The notes beneath the pieces are model-generated. The model had not been told where the DNA came from, did no database searches, and saw nothing but the letters and a program-made list of their open reading frames with translations. The position numbers were made by a program, and so were the translations under genes. Of a stretch of DNA of 64,000 bases, positions 8,353-17,281 are shown one piece after another. Each line of letters opens with the position of its first letter. Position 1 is the stretch's first letter. Source of the stretch: Flavobacterium sp. Root420 (lineage in GTDB: Bacteria; Bacteroidota; Bacteroidia; Flavobacteriales; Flavobacteriaceae); contig NZ_LMEF01000032.1 in assembly GCF_001427905.1 (NCBI RefSeq), positions 96,314 through 160,313 on the forward strand, written 5' to 3'.

Positions 8353-10227
8353 ATGATATTAAAAATTATCGATTTTTTTATTTCTAAAACATTCTTAAAT
8401 GTAAATTATGTAGTAGAAAATGAGTTTAAAAAAGTTTCAGTTTTAAGAATTTTAACAGGTGTAATTATTTTTTTTCGTTTTTATGAGATTTTTGCTTCAC
8501 ATATTTTTATTTATGGCTTTAGTAGGATTTCTGTTTTTTTTTTAATTACCTTACTTGCAATACTGTTATTTACGATTGGATTTTTAACCCCATTAATGAA
8601 CATTCTTCTAATAATTGGACTGCCAATTTTAGACTCTATTTTATCTACAAAAACACTTGGGACTACTATATTGGTAAATTTGTTGATTGTTTTTTTACTA
8701 ACAAATTCTGGTCTATATTTTTCAATAGATAATTTGTTATTAAAGAAAAATAGTTTTTTTTCTAAATTACTTTTTAAAAGTTACACACTCATTGGTATTC
8801 CTAATAGCTTAGGAATAAGAAGAGCTTATTTTTTGGGTTTTATTCTATATGCTATTAGTAGCTTATTTGCTTTGTTTCTTCATATTCAGGATCCTTATTG
8901 GGTCGAAGGAATTACTATAAAATCAATACTTTCAAATAGTTTTTTATGTAAATATGCGCTTAATTTCAGGTGTTTAGAGTTTCTTTTTCCTAAAATATTT
9001 GATATTGTTAGCATTGTAGGAATTGTTTTACAATCTGTATTTCAAATTTTAATGATTCCTTTAGTTTTCTTTAAAACGGGAACAAAATATGTTAAATTTT
9101 GGGGATTCATTTTTTTTACAATATCATTGTTTTTTTTATCATTATCTTATTTGCCACATATAGAATTAATTTTATGGATAACAATCTTTTGTCCTTTACA
9201 ATCGCCGACTAGAAGAGTAAGAATATTGTTTGATGATAAATGCAATTTTTGTAACAAGTCCATATCTTTATTAAGATGGACAAACATTAATAATATATAT
9301 GAATTTTTACCAATTTCTACGAATTCCAATATCTATGAAAGATATTCACTCAGTGAAGTAGAAATTAAAACTTACATGGCAGGTTTTTATGAGGAACAAC
9401 TTTTAAAAGGATATGATTTATATATGGTTATTGTCAAAAAGAATCCTCTTTTATTCTTTTTGTTTCCATTATTTTGGTTAGGAAAAATAACTGGAATAGG
9501 GGAGTATTTATATAAATTAATTGCTCAAAATAGATATAAGTTGTTAGGTACATGTAAACTTCAGCTTAATAATGAAATAAGATCTAAAGATCATATTTTG
9601 AGGAGTAATATTAAAAATGATACCCATTTTATTAAATTTATTTATTCATTCTATTTCATCTGTGTTTTTTTGTTTATTGTGGTAAATAATTCCAAATACA
9701 ATAGAATATTTGGATCTCGAGACTCAGTTGTTTTATTCAAAGAATCTTATATTGCTTTTTGTAAAAATATTGGAATTGAGGCACCTCAAGTTTTCAATAA
9801 TATTGATTTATCAATGGGAGATAATTTCATGACAATTAAAAAATTAAAAAATAATAAATGGGAATTAATTCCATATACAGGAATAAATGGAGAGCGATTA
9901 AATTATTTAAATTTTGATATTTTACTTTTTGCAAATTACAATTCAGATTTGCTTTATTTTGGAAATTCTTTAATGTATCGAAGAATGTTAATTTCACAGA
10001 TTAATAATGTTGAAGAATTTCATAATAATGGATATGGTAAAAATCAAATAGATTTTTGGTTAAAATATGATTATATTAAAACTAAAGAAATAGGGAATGT
10101 TAAGTATCGTATTGAAATATTTACCAGCCAATCTTCAAAGGTTAAGTTGCTTGAGTATAATGGTAATAGACATAACTTAAAAAAAATATTTGAAAGAATA
10201 ATAGTATTTAATGGACAAACTTACTAA
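8353..10227 (+). CDS. HTTM-like membrane protein fused to a DCC thiol-oxidoreductase-like domain
   Basis: 624-residue integral membrane protein of unknown role. Residues 1-285 hold many hydrophobic helices and resemble the HTTM (horizontally transferred transmembrane) family related to vitamin K-dependent carboxylase. Residues about 288-400 form a DCC/DUF393 domain with DDKCNFC (C297 and C300, a CxxC redox-type pair). One more helix near 428-446 precedes a soluble tail of about 180 residues. Family knowledge gives no settled biochemical function for either part. It directly abuts the propeller gene and precedes the sugar aminotransferase, so a role in glycan or lipid-carrier modification is inferred from context only. 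It is very A+T-rich. Confidence 0.75.
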   Translation: MILKIIDFFISKTFLNVNYVVENEFKKVSVLRILTGVIIFFRFYEIFASHIFIYGFSRISVFFLITLLAILLFTIGFLTPLMNILLIIGLPILDSILSTKTLGTTILVNLLIVFLLTNSGLYFSIDNLLLKKNSFFSKLLFKSYTLIGIPNSLGIRRAYFLGFILYAISSLFALFLHIQDPYWVEGITIKSILSNSFLCKYALNFRCLEFLFPKIFDIVSIVGIVLQSVFQILMIPLVFFKTGTKYVKFWGFIFFTISLFFLSLSYLPHIELILWITIFCPLQSPTRRVRILFDDKCNFCNKSISLLRWTNINNIYEFLPISTNSNIYERYSLSEVEIKTYMAGFYEEQLLKGYDLYMVIVKKNPLLFFLFPLFWLGKITGIGEYLYKLIAQNRYKLLGTCKLQLNNEIRSKDHILRSNIKNDTHFIKFIYSFYFICVFLFIVVNNSKYNRIFGSRDSVVLFKESYIAFCKNIGIEAPQVFNNIDLSMGDNFMTIKKLKNNKWELIPYTGINGERLNYLNFDILLFANYNSDLLYFGNSLMYRRMLISQINNVEEFHNNGYGKNQIDFWLKYDYIKTKEIGNVKYRIEIFTSQSSKVKLLEYNGNRHNLKKIFERIIVFNGQTY

Positions 10228-10231
10228 TTAA

Positions 10232-11365
10232 ATGATTGGATTCAATAAACCATATCTAACAGGTAGTGAAACTCAGTATATTACCGATGCAGTAGCTTCC
10301 GGAAAAATATCAGGAAATGGTAAGTACACACAATTGTGCCAGCAATTTTTCGAAAAAAAATACGGTTTCGGTAAATGCTTGCTTACTACATCTTGCACAG
10401 ATGCTCTGGAAATGGCTGCAATTTTAATAAATATTGAGCCTGGTGACGAAGTTATAATCCCGTCATATACTTTTGTCTCTACTGCAAATGCTTTTGTACT
10501 AAGAGGAGCAAAGATTGTTTTTGCAGATTCTAATGAACAAAATCCAAATATAGACACTAAAAAACTAGAATCTTTGATTACGTCTAAAACAAAAGCCATA
10601 GTTCCGGTACATTATGCAGGTATGGCATGTGATATGGATACAATTATGGAATTGGCTAATCGTTATAGTTTATTTGTTATAGAAGATGCCGCCCAAGCAG
10701 TAGATAGTTTTTATACAGGGAAAAATGGAGAAAAAAAAGCTTTAGGATCTATAGGACATTTAGCAGCTTTTTCTTTTCATGAAACTAAAAATATTATTTC
10801 AGGAGAAGGAGGAATGCTGGTTATCAATGATAAAAAGTTTGCAAATAGAGCAGAAATAATTTGGGAAAAAGGAACCAATCGTTCTGCTTTTTTTAGAGGT
10901 GAAGTAAATAAATATGGTTGGGTTGATATTGGTTCCTCTTTCTTGCCGTCAGAGATTATTAGTGCTTTTTTATGGGCTCAAATAGAACGCTTAGATGAAA
11001 TTCAGAAAAAAAGAAAACAAATTTGGAATCAGTACTATGATGGGCTAAAAGAATTTAATATTAAATATAATTTTGAACTACCAGAGATTCCCATATATGC
11101 CAGTAATAACGCACATATGTTTTATTTGGTTTTTGAGTCTTTAGAAAAAAGAAATGAATGCATTTATCGTTTGAAAACTAAGGAAATCCACGCTGTGTTT
11201 CATTATCTAAGTTTGCATAAAAGTCCTTATTACAAAGATAAATACATGGGAGATGACTTAATTTGGAGTAATCATTATTCAGATAGGTTGTTGCGATTGC
11301 CATTTTATTATGAGTTGTCAAATGAGGATATTGCATTTATTATAGCTACATTAAAAAATGAGTAA
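10232..11365 (+). CDS. wecE: dTDP-4-amino-4,6-dideoxygalactose transaminase (WecE/RffA type)
   Basis: PLP-dependent DegT/DnrJ-family aminotransferase of 377 residues. It follows the enterobacterial WecE/RffA pattern nearly throughout: PSYTFVSTANAFVLRGAKIVF, VPVHYAGMACDMDTIM, and SFHETKN with the PLP lysine K186. It also keeps EKGTNRSAFFRGEVNKYGW and the DIGSS block. The reaction is transfer of an amino group from glutamate to dTDP-4-keto-6-deoxyglucose, giving dTDP-Fuc4N. The enzymes that make its keto substrate (RmlA and RmlB) are not in the window. The PglD-like enzyme upstream could acetylate the product (inference). The end overlaps the next glycosyltransferase by eight bases. Confidence 0.93.
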   Translation: MIGFNKPYLTGSETQYITDAVASGKISGNGKYTQLCQQFFEKKYGFGKCLLTTSCTDALEMAAILINIEPGDEVIIPSYTFVSTANAFVLRGAKIVFADSNEQNPNIDTKKLESLITSKTKAIVPVHYAGMACDMDTIMELANRYSLFVIEDAAQAVDSFYTGKNGEKKALGSIGHLAAFSFHETKNIISGEGGMLVINDKKFANRAEIIWEKGTNRSAFFRGEVNKYGWVDIGSSFLPSEIISAFLWAQIERLDEIQKKRKQIWNQYYDGLKEFNIKYNFELPEIPIYASNNAHMFYLVFESLEKRNECIYRLKTKEIHAVFHYLSLHKSPYYKDKYMGDDLIWSNHYSDRLLRLPFYYELSNEDIAFIIATLKNE

Positions 11366-12530
11366 AAAAAGGATATTATTTGTGGTATCTGATTTTTATC
11401 ACAATGGAGCTCAACGGGAAATGTATGAGTTTGACTATGCATTGGATAAAACAAAATTTGAAATATCGATTTTGAGTTTAATAGAATTGAACACCAGAAA
11501 AGATTTGCCAGATTTTTTTTACGAAAAACACCTTCAGTTAGGATCTGAAATTCTCTTTTTAAAAGATTTTATTACACAATTCAAGAAAGGACTATCATAT
11601 AAGATCGTAAACAAATTTTTGAGAAATTCATTAAATGAAAGAATTAAAAAGAAGAATAGTAAAAATCTAATTACGCTATTCAACAACTATGATAAGGTAG
11701 CTTTTATGGGGGAATATGTTTATCAACATTTATCACCTATAATACCAGTTGATTATTTCAAAAGAATTTTTATTTTCATTATGTCAACTAGATTTCAAGA
11801 TGAAAATTATAGAAATTTTGCAAAAAATAATAAATACTTATTTTTTACAGGTTTTAACAGTTTAGAAGAAATAGAATATGAATTCGAAGGTTTTAATAAT
11901 TATAAACATCAATTTATGCCTTTGTGTTTAGCAGTAACAGAGGTCTATAATAAGTGGAAATTCAATCAGAACAAGGAAGCAAAAAAGATTGGAATTTTTA
12001 CAAGGCTGCATAAGGATAAACCTTTAGATCCATTTTTATATACTTATCAAGTATTACTTTCTCAAGGTTTAGATATAGAACTGCATGTTTTTGGGGTAGG
12101 AAATTATAAACTGGCAGAATATGATCGTTATATCAATAATCTTGACCTGGAAGGGAAGGTTTATTTTCGAGGTCATCAATCTGATATGAAGAAAACTATT
12201 TTGGATGAAAAATTAGATTTGATATGGTTTCAGGGATACAATAATTCTCCAGCAGGGTATGCTGGATTAGAGGCTTGTTTGACAGGAACGCCTCAATTAT
12301 TTTGGGAATTTTTTAGTGGTGAAAACACAAAATTGAATCAATTGAATGATGATACAATATATCCTCATTTTAAAAATTTACTTGCTTTTTCAGAAGTTGC
12401 AAAAAAAGTTTTATTTGATAAAGAGGTTGCTGAATCAATTTCAATTAAGCAATTTCAAGATGTTGTCAATAACAGGGATATTTTTAAAAGAATACATATA
12501 ATTGAAAAAAATCTTTTAGATAATGAATGA
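11358..12530 (+). CDS. GT-B glycosyltransferase (GT4-like)
   Basis: 390-residue protein with a GT-B layout. The N-terminal strand RILFVVSDFYHNGAQREMYEF is followed by a C-terminal domain (from about 210, KKIGIFTRLHKDKPLDPFLYTYQVL) with the donor-site region NSPAGYAGLEACLTGTPQLFW, where the conserved acidic residue of GT4 enzymes sits. It is cytoplasmic or peripheral, with no helix. It is diverged from textbook GT4 members, so sugar specificity cannot be read. Eight-base overlaps join it to both neighbours, wecE and the double GT2 gene, suggesting translational coupling. Confidence 0.78.
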   Translation: MSKKRILFVVSDFYHNGAQREMYEFDYALDKTKFEISILSLIELNTRKDLPDFFYEKHLQLGSEILFLKDFITQFKKGLSYKIVNKFLRNSLNERIKKKNSKNLITLFNNYDKVAFMGEYVYQHLSPIIPVDYFKRIFIFIMSTRFQDENYRNFAKNNKYLFFTGFNSLEEIEYEFEGFNNYKHQFMPLCLAVTEVYNKWKFNQNKEAKKIGIFTRLHKDKPLDPFLYTYQVLLSQGLDIELHVFGVGNYKLAEYDRYINNLDLEGKVYFRGHQSDMKKTILDEKLDLIWFQGYNNSPAGYAGLEACLTGTPQLFWEFFSGENTKLNQLNDDTIYPHFKNLLAFSEVAKKVLFDKEVAESISIKQFQDVVNNRDIFKRIHIIEKNLLDNE

Positions 12531-14376
12531 TTTTGCAAATCCGAGGATAACAGTATTGATGCCAGTATACAATTGTGAATTGTATATAAAAGAAACAATC
12601 AATAGCATACTAAATCAAACTTTTATCGATTTTGAATTTTTAATTATAGATGATGCGTCAACAGACAAAACGATCGATATAATTAAAACATACAATGATG
12701 AAAGGATTAAATTAATAAAAAAAACATTAAATACTGGTTTAACAAATAGTTTAAATATTGGCTTAAAATTAGCAAAAGGTGAATATATTGCTAGAATGGA
12801 TGGAGATGATATCAGTTTTCCGCAAAGATTTGCTAAACAGATTGCTTTGTTGGATGCCAATCCGGACATTGTTTTATGTGGAACTCTGTATAAAGTAATT
12901 GGAACTGAAAAAATTTGTAATCATCCATTATTGTATGAAGAAATTAAAGTGAAATTAATTTCCGGATGTTATATTGCTCATCCAACTGTAATGTTTCGTA
13001 AATCAGTTTTTGAATCTTATCAGCTCGAATATGATCCTGCTATGGAACCAGCAGAGGATTATGATTTATGGGCAAGATTATCTTTTATAGGAAAAATCGT
13101 GAACATTGGGGAAGTGTTGCTCTATTACAGAATACATTCTAAGCAAACCTCCATAATTTACGGTGAGAAACAAAAAAAAATCACTGAAGATGTTACCATT
13201 AGAATGTTACAAAAGTTAATTCCTTTAGTAGATCGACAAGTATACTTTTTTGACTTGAAAAAAAATGTTATAAATAATCACAATGTTTTAACTGCTGTCG
13301 TAATGAAAATGAACTTATTAAATTCTTTAGCTTCAGCAAATAACCAAATAGGTATTTATGACAAAAAGTTTTTTTTAAAGTTTGTAAATATTGAAAAGAA
13401 ACACTTAAGCGATTTATTAAAAGAAAATTTAAAATCTTATTCTTTGATTAATTTAGGAAATATTTTAAAACAATTCCCAAGCTTCTTTATAGACATTGGT
13501 TTTAAAGAAACGCTGAAATTTGTTATTCGATCTATTTTTCACAAAAAAATATCAGTTATCCAAATTAAGAAAAATTTGGAATCATTTTTCAAAGAAAGTA
13601 AGAGCTGGGGTAAGTTTAAATTTATTCAATTAAAAGGCAACATTTTTAGTAAAACTATCCGCAGCCAAAATGCAGATTATAAATCTATTCCCATAATAAT
13701 TATTAGTTTTAATCAGTTTCATTATCTAGAGAAACTTATTGATTTTTTAACCAGTAATAACTATAGTAATATTGTTATTATTGACAACAATTCAACTTAC
13801 GAACCTTTGCTCAATTACTTTAATAAAATTGAATCAATAGCAACAATTCATCGTTTAAAAGATAATCATGGTCACTTAGTCTTTTGGGAGAATAAAGATT
13901 TATTTAAAAAGTACTCAAAAGGATATTATGCATTGACTGACGCAGATATTAATCCGATTACTGAATGCCCTACTGATTTTCTAAATTATTTTAAAACTAT
14001 TCTAGATCGGGATAGTAAAATAACCAAAGTTGGATTTAGTCTAAAAGTTAATGATATACCTGATACGAATTTGTATAAGGACAGAATTCTGAAATGGGAA
14101 TCTCAATTCTCAAATAATCAGAGGAAAGATGGGAATTTTGTAGCACATATAGATACTACTTTCGCATTGTACCGACCAAAATATAAGCATAATGAAAAAG
14201 ATTTTTATAATGCCTGTCGTACTAAAATGCCATTTGTAGCAAGACATGGAGGATGGTATATAGATAACAGAAATTTGACAGAAGAGCAAAAGTTTTTTTT
14301 TGCTACTTGCACTGACTCTAGTTCTTGGCGAATTAATGAAGATGGAATAATGGATAATCAAAATTATTTACTGTAA
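12523..14376 (+). CDS. two-domain glycosyltransferase (GT2 plus second GT-A-like domain)
   Basis: 617 residues, about twice the GT2 norm. The first domain (about 8-230) is a canonical GT2: ITVLMPVYNCELYI, DDASTDKT and a DGDD metal site (93-96). A linker of about 150 residues follows. The second domain (about 389-610) restarts with a Rossmann strand (IPIIIISFNQFHYLEKL), an IIDNNST turn and a DAD motif (TDADINP, near 472), and resembles single-domain sugar transferases. The protein may add two sugars in sequence, as chondroitin- and O-antigen-type double transferases do (inference). The middle is extremely A+T-rich. The stop is followed at once by a GTG start. Confidence 0.83.
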   Translation: MNDFANPRITVLMPVYNCELYIKETINSILNQTFIDFEFLIIDDASTDKTIDIIKTYNDERIKLIKKTLNTGLTNSLNIGLKLAKGEYIARMDGDDISFPQRFAKQIALLDANPDIVLCGTLYKVIGTEKICNHPLLYEEIKVKLISGCYIAHPTVMFRKSVFESYQLEYDPAMEPAEDYDLWARLSFIGKIVNIGEVLLYYRIHSKQTSIIYGEKQKKITEDVTIRMLQKLIPLVDRQVYFFDLKKNVINNHNVLTAVVMKMNLLNSLASANNQIGIYDKKFFLKFVNIEKKHLSDLLKENLKSYSLINLGNILKQFPSFFIDIGFKETLKFVIRSIFHKKISVIQIKKNLESFFKESKSWGKFKFIQLKGNIFSKTIRSQNADYKSIPIIIISFNQFHYLEKLIDFLTSNNYSNIVIIDNNSTYEPLLNYFNKIESIATIHRLKDNHGHLVFWENKDLFKKYSKGYYALTDADINPITECPTDFLNYFKTILDRDSKITKVGFSLKVNDIPDTNLYKDRILKWESQFSNNQRKDGNFVAHIDTTFALYRPKYKHNEKDFYNACRTKMPFVARHGGWYIDNRNLTEEQKFFFATCTDSSSWRINEDGIMDNQNYLL

Positions 14377-15282
14377 GTGTTAGCAATTATAATACCATAT
14401 TACAAGCTTAGTTTCTTTGAAGAAACGTTAGTATCACTTGCAAATCAAACAGATAAAAGATTTAAAGTTTACATAGGTGATGATGCAAGTCCTGAAAATC
14501 CTTTAGAAACATTAAAAGAATTTCAGGGAAAATTTGAGTATGTTTATCATCGATTTGAAGAAAATCTTGGAAGCAGGTCTCTCGTAAAACAATGGGAACG
14601 TTGTATTGATCTGAGTAAAGATGAGAAATGGCTTATGATTCTGGGAGATGACGATTTTATCGGCGATACTGTGGTTGAATTATGGTATAAAAATTTTGAT
14701 TTATTTTATAAAAAGACTAATGTTGTTCGTTTTGCTTCAAAAATGATAGTTCAAGAAACAAATAAGATTACAGATACATTTTTCCATCCAGTTTGGGAAA
14801 TGTCTACAGAATCTTATTATAGAAAGTTTAGACATTTAACAAGAAGCTCATTATCAGAATATATTTTCTCTAGGGAGTCATTTATTAAGTTTGGATTTCA
14901 TGACTATCCTTTAGCTTGGAATAGTGATGATAGGGCATGGCTTGATTTTTCTGACAATAAACCGATTTATACTATAAATGAAGGGTTAGTTTATTTTAGG
15001 CTTTCTGCATTAAATATTTCTGGAAAACAAGATAATGTCAATGTGAAAAGTTTATCTGTTATATCTTTTTACAGTTTTTTAATTTTAAATAAACTTAAAT
15101 TTTATACACCTAAACAACAAGAAAAGATCATAAGATTTTACGAAAATGAGATCAGTAAACAAAGAAAACTGAAACTATCAGAGTGGCTTTTTTTATCTTA
15201 TTTTTATATGAAATATTTAGATTTTTATTCAATAAAAAAATTTATTAAAAGATTTTTCAAAAGTATCTTTAAAAAAAAATGA
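14377..15282 (+). CDS. GT2 family glycosyltransferase
   Basis: 301-residue GT-A enzyme with opening LAIIIPYYKLSFFEETLVSL, a GDDASPENP nucleotide-binding turn and a LGDDDF metal site (about 89-94). The start is GTG and directly abuts the stop of the double transferase. No other start exists upstream, and the first residues are already the conserved GT2 strand, so the GTG is well supported. The stop overlaps the next start by four bases. Sugar specificity is not readable. It has a basic, Lys/Phe-rich C-terminal tail that may bind membrane. Confidence 0.88.
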   Translation: MLAIIIPYYKLSFFEETLVSLANQTDKRFKVYIGDDASPENPLETLKEFQGKFEYVYHRFEENLGSRSLVKQWERCIDLSKDEKWLMILGDDDFIGDTVVELWYKNFDLFYKKTNVVRFASKMIVQETNKITDTFFHPVWEMSTESYYRKFRHLTRSSLSEYIFSRESFIKFGFHDYPLAWNSDDRAWLDFSDNKPIYTINEGLVYFRLSALNISGKQDNVNVKSLSVISFYSFLILNKLKFYTPKQQEKIIRFYENEISKQRKLKLSEWLFLSYFYMKYLDFYSIKKFIKRFFKSIFKKK

Positions 15283-16112
15283 ATAAAAAAGTATCAGTAA
15301 TTGTTCCATGTTATAATCAAGCGCAATTCCTTGATGAAGCATTGATTTCAGTGTGGGAGCAAACCTATTCAAATTGGGAATGTATAATTATAAATGATGG
15401 AAGCCCTGACGATACAGAAGATATTGCTTTAAATTGGTGTAATAAAGACACAAGATTTATATATTTAAAAAAGGAAAATGGAGGCTTATGCAGTGCTAGA
15501 AATGCAGGAATTGATATAGCAGATGGAGAACTAATTTTACCATTAGATGCAGATGATAAAATTGGAAAAAAATATTTGGAACTTGCAACTAAAGCTTTTG
15601 ATGCTGATAATTCATTAAAAGTAGTCTATTGTAAAGCAGAGAAATTTGGCGATGAAGTCGGTTTATGGGATTTACCACAATTTTCGCTTTTTAACTTAAG
15701 CAGAAATAATTTGATTTTTCCTTCTGGAATGTATCGAAAGACAGATTGGAAAATGATTGGAGGATACGACTCTAAAATGATTTATGGATGGGAAGATTGG
15801 GAAATTTGGATTGCACTGTTAAAAAATGGTGGTAAGGTTAAACAGTTAAATGAAATTGGTTTTTATTATAGAATAAAATCTGTTTCAATGTTAAAACAGA
15901 TAGATAAAGAAAAGGGAGATTATTTACTTAATTATCTCAGTGTAAAGCATGCCGATTTTTTTGTTAAACACTATGGATCTTTTAAAACAATGGAACATCA
16001 ACTATTAGCTCTAAAAAGAGAAAATGAAACCAACCTAAAGAGCGAAAAATTTGTAATCGATGTTTTTTGCAAAAGATTCTTTGGTTTTACAATATTTGGT
16101 AAATATAAATAA
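15279..16112 (+). CDS. GT2 family glycosyltransferase
   Basis: 277-residue GT2 enzyme. Motifs in order are VSVIVPCYNQAQFLDEAL, INDGSPDDT, the acceptor-side GLCSARNAGI and the metal site PLDADDK (DADD 90-93). After that comes GWEDWEIW, which carries the probable catalytic acid (ED). This is a complete, conventional transferase with no membrane helix. An ATGA overlap joins it to the previous gene, while 41 bases separate it from the WbsX gene. That is one of the few visible breaks in the run. Confidence 0.9.
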   Translation: MNKKVSVIVPCYNQAQFLDEALISVWEQTYSNWECIIINDGSPDDTEDIALNWCNKDTRFIYLKKENGGLCSARNAGIDIADGELILPLDADDKIGKKYLELATKAFDADNSLKVVYCKAEKFGDEVGLWDLPQFSLFNLSRNNLIFPSGMYRKTDWKMIGGYDSKMIYGWEDWEIWIALLKNGGKVKQLNEIGFYYRIKSVSMLKQIDKEKGDYLLNYLSVKHADFFVKHYGSFKTMEHQLLALKRENETNLKSEKFVIDVFCKRFFGFTIFGKYK

Positions 16113-16153
16113 CTAGAATTATTCCTTTAGGTTAGTTGAAAATAGAACTCTAA

Positions 16154-17281
16154 ATGTCTGAAAATAAAATAAAATTCCTCGCTTACTACCTTCCGCAATA
16201 CCACCCTATACCAGAAAATGATCTGTGGTGGGGAAAAGGTTTTACCGAATGGACAAATGTTACTAAGGCTAAACCTTTATTTAAAGGGCATTACCAGCCT
16301 ATTTTACCAGCAGATCTAGGTTTTTATGATTTAAGATTACCGGAAATTCAAGAAGCACAAGCCAAATTAGCCAAAGAATATGGTGTTGATGGTTTTATAT
16401 ATTATCAATATTGGTTCGGGAATAATAAAATGCTGCTTGAAAAACCAGCGGAAGCTATGCTTTTTAATCAAAAAATTGGTATTCCATTTTGTTTTTGCTG
16501 GGCAAATGAAACCTGGAAAGGAATATGGCATGGCTTGGATAGTCCAGACATATTGATAGAACAGACTTATCAGGGAGAAAAAGGCTATCAAACTTATTTT
16601 GATTATTTACTGCCTTTTTTTAAAGATGAGCGTTATATTAAAATAGAAAATAAACCTATGTTTCATGTATACAGGTTTGATGATATTCCAGATCCAGATC
16701 AATTTATAAATGTATTTAATGATTTAGCCATTTCAAATGGTTTTGATGGTATTCATTTTATAGGGACGCTTGGTTCTGATACGATTCTAAAAAACAATCA
16801 TGTATATGGAAAGGTTGGTATTGACGTTTTTCATAAAATGAGATATAAAAAAGGATTTTTATTTGAGGGAGTCAGATATTTAGGATGGCTGGAAAGACAA
16901 ATTAAAGTAAAGCTTGGTTTTACAAATGAATTAGGTAAAAGATTGAAACCTTTAATTTTTGACTATAAAAAAGCAGTTTCCTGTTTGAATTTGACTTTTC
17001 CGAACGAAAAATACATACCCTGTGTTTTTCCAAATTGGGATAATTCAGCAAGAAGTGGAAAAAAATCATTAATTTTTGTGAATTCGAGTCCAGACTCTTG
17101 GAAGAATCATTTAAAAAAAGCAGTGAAAGAATTGATTAAAAACCCAAAAAATCCCCAATTCATAGTTATAAAATCATGGAATGAATGGGCAGAAGGAAAC
17201 CATTTAGAACCTGATTTGAAATATGGTTTAAAGTGGCTGGAAGTGCTAAAAGAAGTTAAAAGAAATTATAGAAATGAGTGA
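16154..17281 (+). CDS. WbsX-family glycan biosynthesis protein
   Basis: 375-residue protein of the WbsX family (Glyco_tran_WbsX), found in O-antigen and rhamnan-type loci. The opening KFLAYYLPQYHPIPENDLWW, WGKGFTEWTN, YYQYWFG, the FCWANETWKGIWHG block and the closing IKSWNEWAEGNHLEPD are hallmarks; the family has a TIM-barrel-like, GH99-related look. It is assumed to be a glycosyltransferase or glycan-processing enzyme, but the chemistry is poorly settled. No signal peptide is seen. It overlaps the following GT2 gene by eight bases. Confidence 0.9.
   Translation: MSENKIKFLAYYLPQYHPIPENDLWWGKGFTEWTNVTKAKPLFKGHYQPILPADLGFYDLRLPEIQEAQAKLAKEYGVDGFIYYQYWFGNNKMLLEKPAEAMLFNQKIGIPFCFCWANETWKGIWHGLDSPDILIEQTYQGEKGYQTYFDYLLPFFKDERYIKIENKPMFHVYRFDDIPDPDQFINVFNDLAISNGFDGIHFIGTLGSDTILKNNHVYGKVGIDVFHKMRYKKGFLFEGVRYLGWLERQIKVKLGFTNELGKRLKPLIFDYKKAVSCLNLTFPNEKYIPCVFPNWDNSARSGKKSLIFVNSSPDSWKNHLKKAVKELIKNPKNPQFIVIKSWNEWAEGNHLEPDLKYGLKWLEVLKEVKRNYRNE

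Noticed and set aside
8353..10227. True vitamin K-dependent-type carboxylase
   Set aside because: Only the membrane part resembles the HTTM group; no carboxylase-specific residues could be confirmed.
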